NCBI GenBank assembly: GCA_019055375.1
Contig: JAHQIW010006271.1
Coordinates: forward strand, 186,001 to 250,000
DNA: 64,000 nt
Source of the DNA: Parelaphostrongylus tenuis
Lineage: Eukaryota; Nematoda; Chromadorea; Rhabditida; Metastrongylidae
Direction of reading: 5' to 3'
The translations under genes and the position numbers were made by a program. Positions 44,001-55,695 of this stretch are shown piece by piece; the stretch's first letter is position 1, and each line of letters opens with the position of its first letter. The notes beneath the pieces are model-generated. The model saw nothing but the letters and a program-made list of their open reading frames with translations. It was not told the DNA's origin and searched no databases.

Positions 44001-47000
44001 TTGTAATTTAACGGCGCTGCAAAGAAATGAATTCAATAGCAAAAGAAAAGTGAGAGGTTTGTAAACTTTCATTAACATGTAATATTACAAATATTCCTTG
44101 CATCGCATATTTAATAGTTGTGAATTCTTAGGAATCAAAGAAGGTACGAAATCTGTAGATATTGCACCCACATACAGAAGGTTTGCGATACTTCACTTCA
44201 AAACTCTAATTGAGGATCTTAGAAAAGCTTATGGAAACGCGTTCATGATGAAATGGTCGTTGTGGTGGGCACTGGCAACTTGTGCCTGTTTTCAGGTGAT
44301 TTGCATATTCATTTAGGAATCTATTCTTTCAATATAACTCTTAAGATAAAAACTACTATTCAAATCTGTAGTTGATTTAGAACTAGAAACCTTGTTTAGG
44401 TTGGAAATTATGTACAAGCACTCTGGGGAGCAGTTATCAATGTTGAAAATGTGGAGGTGTACAATGGAGTCACGGAGGCGCTTTGTCCATTAGTAGGTGC
44501 GAAATGTTCAATAATGATAGAACGAAATTTAATCAAGAAAATGATTGATTAGAACATCAAACGTTGCACATTTTTGCCACCTCACCAACTCTTCCATGCA
44601 GTTGACTGCTTCACTTCATTTTTCCATTCAGAAATGTTTTACTCTTTTATGCTGCTGCTTCATGACTTCTTCTCTACCACCGCAGTTGAATGAAAGTCGA
44701 AATGTTTCTGGCTTAGATCACAGGAGGTCCGGATTGCTCACCGTTATGGATCGTAGAATGCCCTTTAGAGAAGTTGGCACCAGTTTGCTAATGATAAAGT
44801 GATGTTTGGTTCGTTGGTTTTTGCGCGAACCAATCGCTTGCAAACTCGTTTTTGCACGGCATATTTGACCATTGCACAATTGAAAGCAAAGATCTATTTG
44901 GAACCTAGTTAATGAATTGTACTTATGAGTGAAATAGTTCAAAAATTCCTTGGACTACCTCATATCCAAGTTCTGTGTCCTCTAATATGGCTGGTACTGC
45001 AACTGAAACGTGATGAGATTACGAATTGTTAAGGTGCTTTGATTTACCGTCTCAGATGAGAGACTATGTAGTTCTGTAAAAAAAAAGATGGTATGAACAC
45101 TCCGATTAGAGGATCGTATTTGAACGACTGCGTAACTTAGTTAAGTAGAGTGTGATTTAAAGTCATCTACGAAGGCGATACCTCTCCTTCTGATCTAATT
45201 ATTCAGACTCCTAGGCTAATTAGCCTTGCTGACAATCAAAAGGAATTAGGCTAGGATCTACCAACATGTGGTGATAAAGAGAATCCCACATCAGCCTGAC
45301 TCTTTAGGAAGGGGTAAGTTCAAAATGCCTCTGGCAATCTACAAATTGTTAGGATGCTCCAATGTAACAAGGCAACGGCATGATTGATAACAGTTTTGTC
45401 AAGACAAAGAGCTGACTACTGGAAACTGAAGCTTGAGTCAAGAAAACTAATCCGAATTCTGCCCGTAGATATGCCAAAGGTTATGAAGAATGAAGAATGA
45501 CTATGAGTCATAGCTTAACTTCTCTACAGATCGTCACGCAGATTGTTTCAGCATTCATAGAAAAGTCTTCACGCACAACAGTCATCAAACGAAAGGAACA
45601 AATAATCACTGAAAGATTGATATTCGACTAAGTAAAAGAAAACGATAAAACGGATTTTTTTGAATACCTCAGTCACGCTCATTAAAATGAATACTCCCGA
45701 ATGCTTCAGTCGCATCTCATTCAGGTCCTTAAGTGAATATCATAGCTAACTTAACCAAGAATTGAGTGAGAGGTAGTTGGTGGTTTGAAAATTATATAAG
45801 TGGGTAAAAAATGTAGTGAGAAGAACAAAGAACACTCGACTCGACGTCCACTCCATCTCCTCAACGATTATTTCTGTCTCAATCTATGCCTCAAAAACCT
45901 GGTCGCAACGTAAGTAGAATGGAAGATCGTTTGTTTTTGTTGAACGCGCGGTAGAAAGGTTATTGCTAAGAGTATCATGTGCCTTGGGAATGAGAGAAAG
46001 GATCAAAAATTCTTACCTACGTCATGACCAAATATTAAAGCCATCTATTCGCCTCATGCCAGGTTATTGAAGATAAGTTGAGTCGAATACACAATGAGTT
46101 TTAACGGAGGCGATGGACGAGAGCCATTACCGACCGGATTTCACGGGTAGTCAGTCGGGCTAAGGAAAAGGCAACAATGAGATGATTTGAGTTCTATGCG
46201 AAGAGCCTGAAGGAACAAATACGTTCAAGCAATTCCAAGAGCGACGAGAACTTACTGGGCTGCTCTGCACGTGATAGAGAAAAAAGGAAATTATAGTGAG
46301 TGGCGATCAAGACACTTGACAATCGAAGTGAGACGGTGATACAGGTGATTTTTTTGATGAGGTTAATATTCTGAGTAACGCAGCATAAAGGTGCTGTACG
46401 AGTCGTACTTAGATAACACAACCACCTACGCCGTCACCTATAAGTTGAGAAAATTCTTTTTGCTTAATCATCAGCAAGTTGGTATGATGTCATAGAATGC
46501 CCAGTGATGTGGACTGATGTGCAAAACTCTTGCGTCAGTTGGGATTAGAATCCACATTGCACCCTATCCGAGAGCGTGTGCTCGAACCGTTGCATTACCA
46601 ACGCCTGTTTTGGCATCACTTTTTGTACGCTACAGTGCATCTATCTGTCAGCAGCCAACCGTCAGCGGTTTAGCCCAGGTAGTCAGTATCGACATTAAAA
46701 CCAACAAGCTGGAAGATATTAGATATTGATGATAAAATAGAATTCTTCTTATTCAACAACTTTTAGCTGTAGCATGATGTCATAACATGCCCTGTGGTCG
46801 CTATGCGTTGGTAGTGCAACGGTTCGCGCGCGCATTTCCGGATACGGGTGGAATGTGGGTAGGAGCCCCACCTGACGCCAAAGTTTTGCCCATCACTCTA
46901 CATCGCTAAGTGAATTTCAAGTTACTTGAAGATATTCTTTGACCTAATGTGCTATCGTTTTGTTTACAGCTCTGCCTGCAGTGCTTCTCACACGATATCT

Positions 47001-50000
47001 TGAAATCAACTGGTCTAAGTGGGGAGAATTATGTCTTGCTGCTTGTTCGCTCTTGGACTTTTCTATTCTTTGGGCGATGTCACAAGCAGATAATCTCATT
47101 ATTATGTACATTGGATATATGTTATATCGCCTCCTCTATGAGGCCATGATCACTATTGCACAGTGAGTGATCGTTATAATTGCAGTAGCACATACATTTA
47201 GAACTGTTTTCTTTCATTTAACTCATATTATTAGGACATCAAAATGGTTACTATTAGCGTGTTATGATGAAAACACGCAATGTCTATGGGTTTTACATAG
47301 TGTCACTATAAACACTATTTGGCACTTTATCCGTCTTCGCAGTGCTTTTTTCCACTGTGCGGACCCCGAAACTTCTAACATTCAGTTCGTTGTTCCGTCT
47401 TTTTTTTGAACGTCGTAGAATGGTTAAGGTCTCCTTGCAATCTCAAGGATAGCGTGGCTGTAGCGTTCCATAAGGAGTTGCTGCTGGCCGCTGGAAAGAG
47501 TTGGGGTGGAGCTTGGCCTCACTCGCGCCGCGACAGCACCGCAACCACTCGGCCACTGCGCCCCTTTTAGAATACTAGTATTCCTCGGGACCACTGGGAG
47601 CAAATCGGTTTTTCTATAACATTTTGGCTAGATATAGAAAAATTGACTGAAAATTTGAATCTGATGAAGGAGAAGGCGCCGAATCGTCGGCTATCACTTC
47701 TGAAGCGGTCATACTAATCTCATTTATCCTCTAGAAAAAATTGCTTGGTAAAAATTGACTTTGCGAATTTTTTCCTTTATTTGATTGTTCGTCATTCAAA
47801 CGCACCTCCCAACTCTGTCACTGGCGTATTTTTGTTATGTAATTTATGTGAAACAACGTTTAGTATTAGAGAAACAATCATACAAAAAGATGTATTTGTA
47901 TTTAGTTGAAATCACTTTGTATTTCGGCATAAGAAAGCTCGTTGCAAAAAGTGTGCATGAAGAAGTTATTGTGAAATTATCATTAGCCACCCTAGCGCCG
48001 AGGCATATTAAATTAAGGGGCCTCATAAAATTGCGGTGCCCTTTGGGCATCTAGATCAGATGGAAAACATTCTCAGTTTTTCTGGCGGGTTGCGGAGATA
48101 CTATTAAGTTGTCCTTTTCAACAAACTCCCGAGATCAATCTAGCCTGTGATTTTTTTTGATGAAATCCTTACAATAAGGCACATATGGAGAAGCGCAATC
48201 AGGAGGTTAACTCCATTTATACAGAAGAATTTTGCTTCTTCAATACTCAGTAGTATACTGCTCTATAAATGCCATTACAGATTCAATTTGGCTTATGCTT
48301 TGGAGAACGACTCGTATGGTCTCATATTCGGGACGAATACATTTGTGGCTCTGGTATTACAAACTACACTCACACTTGTTGTCACATCTCCTTTAGGACT
48401 AGCGCTTCCCGTCAGGCCTCAGGTATTTTGAACAAGTTTTCAGTGCATGTCTCCCTAATTTTATATCACATGAGATATGAATCGTTGAAGCTGTGAGATA
48501 TCTGAGCACGTGCGTACAAACAAGTTATCAGACCTGGATTTTTTAGTTTCTATGTTCTGGGAAAATCACTAATTTTCTATATCAAGCAAATGAATTTGAA
48601 CGAAAACTTAGAAGTGCATGTTAACATTCAACATCATGGCAAATTTACTTTAGTCTTGCCTTTTGAACCTTTTTAAATCCTATTTTGCAATTTAAAATGA
48701 TCGCGTTGTCCCACCTTATTCATGCAAAGTGATAGACTTGTTAACTTTGTCCTAGCAGAACGAAGAATACCCAGATTACCTTTTATTTGAGGCGCTCCAC
48801 TGATTTGAAAACTGGGCATAGTTTCTAGATGATTTTTACGACTAACTGTTGGCAGATAGCCATTAGTAGCAGAAGTATTATGATAAGACTATCAATTTAT
48901 TTATGTTTTTCTCTTACGCTGGAGCCTTTTGAATATCTAGAAGCCTGTGAAGCTGACCAATATTGTTATTGGATATGGTAAGGGCTTTCTAGTGTTTTGT
49001 TATCCTTCAATCGATGAAAGCCTAACTAACAGACAGTGAAGCTACGTCCGTGTTTATGCATCTACTTGTTTGATTTAATGCATTTCTTCGTATTTATCAA
49101 CTGGAGCGTGAGACTGGCCTAACTACCGGCACTTGTGATAACGGAAATTTCAAACTATCGACTATGATTTCTTGTGTTTCGTCAAAATTTTTCCGGAATA
49201 CTGCTGCTTATTCTTCATGTTGATTCGATTCTATTGATTTATTTGACTACTTCGAAAATTATTGCTTTTTATTCAACTGATTTATAAAACCTCCTCACAC
49301 TAATGTCTATAATCCCATAGATTTTTTATTGAGCTTTTACGAGGCTTGGTATTGCATCTCAGTGATATACGCCCGTTTCAAAGCTTTTCCACGTCTCATC
49401 AGTATGACATTCTCCATACTAAGAGTACCAGAGAGAGAAAATGCCACAATGCTAGGCAAGTGAAATGTCACGTGTTCCACCGTCCCTTCTTCAGTCGATG
49501 TTTTGCGGCTTGCCTAGATGGGCTTCAGGGTTTCAAAATATACATCATCGCCTTTCTTTAATATTCACTACAGAGAACGTCACTCTTTGTGAGGAAGTTG
49601 AAATCACAGAATTGCGCTTACACTAACAGTGTTTCTATCTTACTGACAGAGCTCACACCTTGGCGCTCCCACGTCTATATTGATGAAGGGCATACCAAAA
49701 ATCATTAGGTCGTTCCATAAGTTTCGGTACTAGAACAATAAACACCAAATTTATTAACTATGATTGTTTTTTTTTAATTGCGCATTTGCTCGAGAACTTT
49801 TTTCTATGCAACCTGCCTATATTTGCTATTAATAGGTTGGAAAAAAAGTTCTGGGACCTGCAAAATATTGAAAATTTATGCAAGAATCCTAAGCCAAAAA
49901 CAAATAATAAATTTTCTTTGAAATAGATGTCATCGTTTTCTACGACTTTCTGCCATCGGTCTGTCAAGTTTTGAACCTAGTCAAAGTACCATTATTTCGA

Positions 50001-51083
50001 CTTCGCATCAGGGAACTCCTGAGATGTTTTTTTTTCAACTTCCTCGAGCGATTCAAATTGACAACCCTCCAAAAAGTGTTGCATTGACCGGAAGAGGCCA
50101 AAGTCGGATGGAGTGCAATCTGGACTGTAGGTGGGATGCGGCAGAACCGCGAATCCGTCCTGTTCATCATACTTGTTTTTGGTCTTTTTGGTAGTGTGCA
50201 GTCCGGCATTGTCTTGGTGCATCAAAAGGCGCGTTTAGTTGACCAAAGCCAAAGAGGCTTGAAACGAAGTGAAAAGAAAGACCAATAATATCCAGTCTTT
50301 CAGTGGGAATATCCCGTATAAGAAATTGTATTATTCTCACGATATGCACTGGAGTTATCATGCTTATTAAAGTGCCCCAGAACTTTCTTTACACCCTTAT
50401 TAGATGGAGCTGTCGCGGGAACAAGTTCCCTTGTTACTCATGCACCGATGGCGCCTAGGGGGAAATGCTAGTGAGATGGCGGGCAAGATGTTTTTTCCAG
50501 CTTTGGATTTCGCGAACCATTTCCTAGCTGTCCTTTCTGAAACCGTATCGTTGTCTCAAGCTCCATTAATCTTGCGCGCCGCCTCGCCAGCATTTTCCCT
50601 TAAGCGCCCTTGTGCATGAGTAACAGGAGTATTTGCTTCTAATCAGCTCCTCTCGAAGCAGCTATAGGCAGGTTGTAACCAACCAATATTCGCAAGAAAA
50701 TGCGTAATTGAAAGATACCAAAATCATGCAGTCCAAATTATATTCGGTATCATTTTCCTCAAATTTAGAAATATTCTTTTTCAAGGTAGATTGAGGTCAC
50801 CATCTCTTTCGGTAGTCATACTAACAATAAAAGCACCGGCACCTAATTTGTTAGGTTTGATGTGTAATTGTCGAAACATTTTGTACGAGATGCCATCGCT
50901 GTGACTTTAGTAAAGCTACAAATTTCTAAGTTATAGCTGAGAAAGAGTTACTGAAACTTTCAACAACAAGGTATTTCTCTTTTTCAGTTTCAAGTCTATT
51001 CCGGTTTTCACCTGTTGGTGTCGATGATATTTATCCTGCCACCGCTCTATCGGCTCATACGGAAAGTGAAAGTACTGTGCTGA
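41019..51083 (+). CDS. SLC19-type vitamin transporter, copy 2 (nine exons, intact)
   Basis: Reduced folate/thiamine carrier family, a plasma-membrane importer with about 12 helices. Exons: 41019-41150, 42099-42257, 42345-42436, 43244-43449, 44132-44295, 44400-44496, 46970-47162, 48281-48422, 50988-51083. All introns are GT-AG and phases match copy 1 exactly; total 1281 bases, about 426 residues, no stops. Landmarks: MRWQITTILLCAYGFL, LIPALLIADLVLYKP, SAAEIAYFAYIYVKI, VTTYVRGALLLGRFVSY, IKEGTKSVDIAPTYRRF, FMMKWSLWWALATCACFQ with VGNYVQALWGA, NWSKWGELCLAACS, FNLAYALENDSYGLIFG, and a terminal FILPPLYRLIRKVKVLC. The start ATG follows a likely spliced-leader acceptor. It is the only fully open copy here, so the best candidate for function. 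Which vitamin it carries cannot be decided from sequence. Confidence 0.9.
41345..41640 (+). repeat. Two worn tRNA-like SINE heads in intron 1 of SLC19 copy 2
   Basis: AGTGTAGTGCAGTGGCTAGG with TGATTCGATCCCGCGCAC (41350-41420), and GTAGCGAGTGGTTAGAGATTC (about 41550). Intron 1 of copy 3 carries a similar pair at 59135 and 59675, so they probably predate the duplication of these two copies. Confidence 0.5.
41815..42025. repeat. Inverted pair of GCCTCAG-family SINEs, left member truncated
   Basis: The left remnant (ACTGAGTGGTGAGCAAAAAC, ATGTCCTCA) is inverted relative to the right end (TGTTCTTGCTCACCGCTCAA). The right member holds GTGCCTCAGTGGTATAGCAA and GCGTCCCCGGATAGGATGAA, with a deletion in its T-arm. 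It lies 70 bases before exon 2 of SLC19 copy 2. Confidence 0.65.
42585..43140. repeat. Inverted pair of tRNA-like SINEs in intron 3 of SLC19 copy 2
   Basis: The left unit, plus strand (42590-42700), has GGCGCTGCTGCAATTG, CTAGCGGTTAGTGAGG, GAAGGTTGCTGGTTCGATTT and a CTTCGCAGCAG tail. The right unit, minus strand (42990-43140), repeats this inverted (CTGCTGTAAAGAGTCGCC, GATTGAACCAGTAACCTTT, TTCGCTAACACTTGGC, CGCCTCAGG). Box A- and box B-like words are present in both. Confidence 0.6.
43450..44131. other. Intron 4 of SLC19 copy 2
   Basis: No gene. The part at 43835-43990 (CACAATCAGCACG, GAACAAGAAAATGCTAAGTT, GAGGAGGCATTAG) is clearly related to 63715-63840 in intron 4 of copy 3, showing that introns were duplicated too. 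Confidence 0.6.
44497..45639. other. Left part of intron 6 of SLC19 copy 2
   Basis: Related to intron 6 of copy 1 at 44570-45120; nothing else recognised. Confidence 0.4.
45640..46330 (+). mobile_element. 3' part of an RTE-type LINE (family 1) in intron 6 of SLC19 copy 2
   Basis: NTPECFSRISFRS (45690), a LNQELSER word matching the TPELSRR block (45755), RRTKNTR (45825), ASKTWSQR (45900), a VERLLLRVS..MRERIK stretch (45950-46000) and RRWTRAITDRISR (46110) occur in family order across frames. Same family as 17780-18470 and 23400-25200. Confidence 0.7.
46470..46910. repeat. Inverted pair of tRNA-like SINEs in intron 6 of SLC19 copy 2
   Basis: The left unit (GATGTGCAAAACTCTTGCGT, CAGTTGGGATTAGAATCCAC, CCCTATCCGAGAGCGTGTG, AACCGTTGCATTACCAACGC) is inverted relative to the right unit (GCGTTGGTAGTGCAACGGTT, CATTTCCGGATACGGGTGG, TGACGCCAAAGTTTTGCCCA). 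Words GCATGATGTCATAACATGCC and TATGATGTCATAGAATGCCC occur at the centre-right and left edges in direct orientation. A single unit lies at 19790-20150. Confidence 0.65.
47335..47575 (-). repeat. tRNA-like SINE, CTGGCTGTGG family, copy 4, in intron 7 of SLC19 copy 2
   Basis: CTCAAGGATAGCGTGGCTGT, CCATAAGGAGTTGCTGCTGG and CAACCACTCGGCCACTGCGC are present; the reverse of the last gives GCGCAGTGGCCGAGTGGTTG, a strong box A. Confidence 0.68.
47576..48280. other. Right part of intron 7 of SLC19 copy 2, nothing recognised
   Basis: The frame at 47785-48054 lies on the sense strand inside the intron, with no motif. Confidence 0.4.
48423..49704. other. Left part of intron 8 of SLC19 copy 2, nothing recognised
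   Basis: AT-rich sequence without a supportable feature. Confidence 0.4.
49705..50402 (-). mobile_element. Internally deleted mariner, with the end of a second mariner beside it
   Basis: TAGGTTGGAAAAAAAGTTCT at 49833 and its inverse AGAACTTTCTTTACACCCTT near 50400 are terminal inverted repeats next to TA. Between them, on the minus strand (50225-49992), is the end of a transposase: MHQDNAGLHTTKKTK, VLPHPTYSPDCTPSDFGLFR, then MQHFLEG and FESLEEVEKK. The aspartates of QDNA and PSD are the second and third catalytic residues of the mariner core, spaced within one residue of the usual 34. At about 570 bases the element is less than half of full length. At 49705 another mariner-like end (TTAGGTCGTTCCATAAGTTT) precedes it, so this one probably sits in an older relic. 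In intron 8 of SLC19 copy 2. Confidence 0.85.
50404..50665. repeat. Foldback element FB-D directly beside the mariner
   Basis: The left arm (GGAACAAGTTCCCTTGTTAC, TCATGCACCGATGGCGCC, GGGGAAATGCTAGTGAGATG) is inverted relative to the right arm (CCTCGCCAGCATTTTCCC, AAGCGCCCTTGTGCATGAGT, AACAGGAGTATTTG). A half copy lies at 38600-38745. Confidence 0.72.
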
Positions 51084-51889
51084 GAAATTTATCATATTTC
51101 TAGCAATCTGGTGTATTTCTATTTCTTCGTAGAGACAGCTTGTTCAATGTATGAAGCAATTCACATAATCATCTCTCGCTGGTGTTTAGTCTCATAACAC
51201 TTAAGATATAGAATACATCTTGTCACTGTAGGAGAATGAGTAGTTCAATGAACGATTGAAGAACAGAATTCACAATGTGACGATCAGCCTTGAACTTTGA
51301 TACGGTGAACTTGCGTGTCATTGATCAGCACACTTTACACCGCTGCAGTCTTACTTTTTGAGCATGCCTCTTTGGTGAAATCATCAATAATGTGTCAGCC
51401 AATGATGGTACTCAACGAAAACATTAGCAGTGACGAAGAGATTTATTGCCACAGCACGGATTGGTGATGTTTTTAGACCTTCGACTGCATTGTTCACATT
51501 AGAAAGAAAAGCCTAATTTCTCTATCGAAAATAACGAAGGACGATTCAATTTAACGATGAACAGAATCACTTGCGATAACTTATTTCAGGCCACCATTTA
51601 TGTGAGCACCGTATCGGTTTTGTTACAAGGCTTGCTATTATGAACAATGAAAATGGTTAAAATATATCTAATGATGTAGAGTGGTGTGCAAAGTGTTATT
51701 TTACCACCGCAAGAGGTGGTCAGCAAAGTGAATTCTGATTGAAGATGGTTAGCTCAAATCAGGTGTTTATTGAACTTTTTTTGACACTTACTAAGTTCTT
51801 GGAAGACTCAATCTCTTGGTACGTTTATCATAATAATAGCGCGTATTTTGTAATGAGTTTCAATCTTCCTTCAAGTAGTTTACCGTCCC
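51084..51889. other. Downstream of SLC19 copy 2
   Basis: No polyadenylation signal AATAAA close to the stop. At 51655-51730 a fragment (TGATGTAGAGTGGTGTGCAA) resembles the end of the GATGTGCAAAAC SINE family. Nothing else recognised. Confidence 0.4.
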
Positions 51890-53960
51890 ATCGCTGCTGG
51901 GAGGTGTTTTTTTTTTTCGTTGGACTAAGAAGCATAGCGGGGTCAATCCCCCAATAGGCCTACTCAAGCTGAGAATGAGTCCGACGTTTCTACCTGGAAA
52001 GCCCAATTAAGAGTAAACAGTACCAGGGATGACGACCGTTTTTCTAAGTACTAGTCGAACGGTTGTAAACCTTCTTTTCTCTGATCGACAAAGGCCGGTG
52101 ACTGCCTGGTGCGTGACAACCCGTGCGAGGCCCTGGCTAGGCTAACCTTGGAACTCCAGAAAAAAAAATCACTTCTGCAAGAAAATTCCTGCCTCAGTCC
52201 TGTATATTGAGTGCTTCCGACTACGGTGTCGGGTAACCGTTGAGAGGAGATTAAATCTCAAGTTCGACAGGGCATCATTGTTAATGGAGAAACGAACACT
52301 TCCACGACTCACCGCGAACGCTGCTTCTTGCTTTGCAATCATACCACCAGAACAGTCTCCTTAGACGCCAACCAATCCGCACTTCTTGAAGCTGCTGGTC
52401 ACATTAATTCTCATGTGATTGCTCTACAAGAAACGAAAAGCAGGAAAACTAACACAAGAAAATTCGATGACAAAACCCTCGTTATTCGTTGATCGAAGTT
52501 CCAGTCAGGAAATGTCAAAGGGGTCGGTTTTGTAGTTCACTCACACGTTCCGCATCTAATCATTTCGTACGAAGTCCTATCACCGCGCCTGGCTATCCTC
52601 CGCCTCCAGCTATCGCGTCGAAAAGTTAGTATCTTTAAGTGCTACGCACTAACTCATACAGCTGAAGGAATCGAAATAGACGGATTCTACAGCAAGTTGA
52701 AGGAAGTCATCTGCAACAAAAAAGCCCAGAATTTCTTTTATGAAGACTTTACACCAGTTTAGGGAATGGGAAAGAGAATGAGAACGAAGGCCGTCTTGTA
52801 TAACACCTTTTCTCGGCTCATCTCTTTCAAGACAACTCATTTTCCGAAAAGAGAGAAAGTCGCAGATGGACATGGGAGTTCCCAATGACACGACTCATGC
52901 TGAGATCGATCATACAATTACGAACAGAAAATCGTGACTTTTTGACACTTTAGTGGTACCAGGATTCTGTGCGGGATCTGATCACCGCTTTCTATATGCG
53001 TAGATTCGATTCAGCCATGAACTGAACAAGAAGTTCTCTTGTCGCTCAAGAAAAGCAAAACAGGTTGTGTACGACGAGGACGCTCTCAATAAAATCCCCA
53101 TACACGATTGGCAGATAAACCAAGACCCGACCGAAGACTACGAGCTGCTTGTCAGTGGACTCAAAATTTGCGCCAAACTAGCATCAGTTTCCCAAACAAA
53201 TGTTCTGATCGCATCTACATTACTACCGGGGAATTGTTCGGAAATGAAGAAAGTTGAGACTTGATACTTCTGTAACTCACCTAGCTAGGCTGATAATCAG
53301 TGTCGACCGAAGATGATCCTTGCAGGACGATCTATTCGGTAGAAGCAGAAAAAGCTGTTTGAAGCCGCACAAAACCGACCTAGTCTAAAGAAATGCCGTC
53401 GGGATCTCTGTACTTATCATGTTCCACTATCCATCCTGACGAATGAATATGGGATTATTGCTACATCTCGCCATGATACAGAATCAGTGACGGAAAAGTT
53501 CTATAACAATCTTCTCCGTTCCACAACTCCCTTCTCAGGCTTCAAAATTCCCACTGGTGAAAAAATCACCCGGTGTTGTAACCTTTGAAGTTCGAGTTGC
53601 GATTGAAAGCATGAAGAGAGGCACACCTCGAGAATTCGTAAGATCGCTGCCACGTTCCTCACGGTGGCCACAATCTGCGCGTGCTATATATATACATTAC
53701 ATCTACAGAAGGAGAAAATGTCAAAGCAGTAGAGGACACTACGCACAGCCATCTTATTCAGAAAGGAGGACAGTAGGGATCCTCCCAACCATTGGCCAAT
53801 ATGCTTTTGGGTGTACTTTACAAGCTCCTTAAGAAGATCAGCTTTTTATGCATCTCGAGGGTCTCGGATGAGGCACAGCCAGTTGCACAAGCAGGATTCC
53901 TCAAATGGTGTTGTTGCATGAACTACATCAAATCATGTCTTGAGTCATTGAAGTTTATCG
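51890..53960 (+). mobile_element. RTE-type LINE (family 2), endonuclease and start of polymerase
   Basis: In shifting frames: HVIALQETKSRKTNTRKF with the catalytic QET word of the endonuclease domain (52410), GNVKGVGFVVHSHVPHLI (52510), SPRLAILRLQLSRRK (52580), EIDHTITN-like (52905), GSDHRF, the endonuclease SDH motif (52975), VVYDEDALN and DWQINQDPTEDYELLVSGL (53065-53160), RRDLCTYHVPLSILTNEYG (53400), FYNNLLRSTTPFS (53500), then SDEAQPVAQAGF of the polymerase (53870). The upstream 51890-52230 may be the leader. Stops at several points; the rest of the polymerase is absent. It inserted just after SLC19 copy 2. Confidence 0.8.
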
Positions 53961-54489
53961 GGAATAGCTAAAAAAATCTTCACGTGTTCCTTCAGAGAAT
54001 ATGAATCGAACATGAAGAGTGAAGCGATCGCTACTACTTAAATTGTTGCAAATGTTAATTTTGTTTCGTATCTGGAAAAGAGTAAGAAACTGAATAAACA
54101 TGATTACTGGCGAATCTCACGCCGTCATAATGTGACAAACATATTGGAGATGACTACCAACTACACAAAGTGGTTCAATTATGGGGATGTATACATCCTT
54201 ATAGTTGACTGTTTTCAAACCTCTCCATAACCATTCAATTTAGTCCGTGAGAATGTTCAAAGCTTTTTCGAAGCTGGTACGTCAGGGTCTTCTGTACGTC
54301 TCGGCGCAATCGTCCGTTTCATCAGAGCCGCACGCCTTATGCTGAATCCTACTTTATTGCAGAGACGTTATGGTGATGGCACGTAGTATTGCCCTATCAT
54401 CATTGATTTCAGTCCATATATTATGGGTATTAATGAATATCTAAACATCCTACCAATCGACTGTTTTTACTCGATGATCATTTTTTGAG
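53961..54489. other. No gene or repeat recognised
   Basis: The LINE similarity stops near 53960; the short frames beyond carry no motif. Confidence 0.4.
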
Positions 54490-54962
54490 CCACGAATGTG
54501 CTCTGTTATAAGACAGACTTGTAGAGTCGGATACACGCGTTTTAATCTTGGCAGTCTCATCAATCGGGCGGTATCCTTCGTTTTTCGCCAATCCTCTCGG
54601 GGTGCTCCAGTCCCTATACTAAAAGTAGGCGATGACCTTCTTTTTACGCCGTCCATTAAGTGGAACTATCACCGAATGGGCAGTGTTGTAACTTAATGGT
54701 TTCTCTTACTGCATGGTGAAAATATTAGTCGTCGCCCACTCTTAGTATAGGGATCTGGAGTACCTCGAGAGGATTGGCAAAAGCCGAAGGGTACCACCCG
54801 ACTGATGGGACTGTCAAGGTCGAAACACGTGTGGCTCTGTAAGACTACCTTTAACATACCACATGCGCTGGTCAAAAAATAATTATCTGGCATATTGAAA
54901 TTTGAACGTGGTTTTGAGAAAACACTCAAAACGAAAGGTGTGTTTCTAATCGCTCTAAACAT
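54490..54962. repeat. FB-A foldback element
   Basis: Left arm from TTATAAGACAGACTTGTAGA through CGGATACACGCGTTTTAATC, CAATCCTCTCGGGGTGCTCC and ACTAAAAGTAGGCGATGACC. The right arm returns inverted through GTCGTCGCCCACTCTTAGTA, GAGGATTGGCAAAAGCCGAA and GTCGAAACACGTGTGG to TTTGAACGTGGTTTTGAGAA. Frames on both strands here are palindrome by-products. Confidence 0.75.
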
Positions 54963-55424
54963 TTAGTATAGTTGGCGAAAATGTTTTGTGATAAAACAAT
55001 ATCGCGTGATACCACCATAACGTTCCCATTCCTGCTATAAAGAAGAGGTCAGTGTGAGCGTATGGCTCTGATGAAGCGGGTGATAGCGCCGAAGCATACG
55101 TAAGCCATTGACGTATCAAACGCGAAAAGGCTCTAAATATTTTTGCAGAGCATTTGGAGCATATGATGATTAGAGAAGGCGAAGTTACAAAATTCATTAC
55201 TTAGATCTCTATGATAAAACTTTTTTGGAGGCAAAAAGCTATACGAGCATTGTTAACGGAGATTGAACGAGTCAAACAAGTCACAAAAGGGCAAACGATA
55301 TGCCAAGAAAGTTAATCATTAGTGTGCTATGATGCATGAACCTTTTGATGGAGTGGGCCTCTGATATGATCATGTTCAATTTTTTCACCGACTCACCCAA
55401 TTTCTAAGGTATCTTTGCTTATGG
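54963..55424. other. No gene or repeat recognised
   Basis: Nothing supportable between the foldback element and the next SINE. Confidence 0.4.
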
Positions 55425-55695
55425 AGTGGGTATGGCGCAGTAGTTAAAGGTCATCTGCAATATGCACCATTGCTCAATGATGTTCGATGGTTCGGTCTCA
55501 CATTCAAGGCTCATCAAGCTTTCCAACTTTTCTGTGTCGGTGATTTGGTACCGAGATTGTTTGGGAAGATAGCAGCACTGACTTATACGTCGGTGCACTA
55601 TCACAGTTCCATGGTGTAGAGGCCAGATGTGAGACAGCCATCTCAAACGATAAAATACCAGATGAAAACAAACGCATATTCATTCCTCAAGAATT
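55425..55695 (+). repeat. tRNA-like SINE (GCGCAGTGG family)
   Basis: GTATGGCGCAGTAGTTAAAGG, TGTTCGATGGTTCGGTCTCAC (box B), GTGTCGGTGATTTGGTACCG and GAGGCCAGATGTG appear in family order. Confidence 0.68.
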
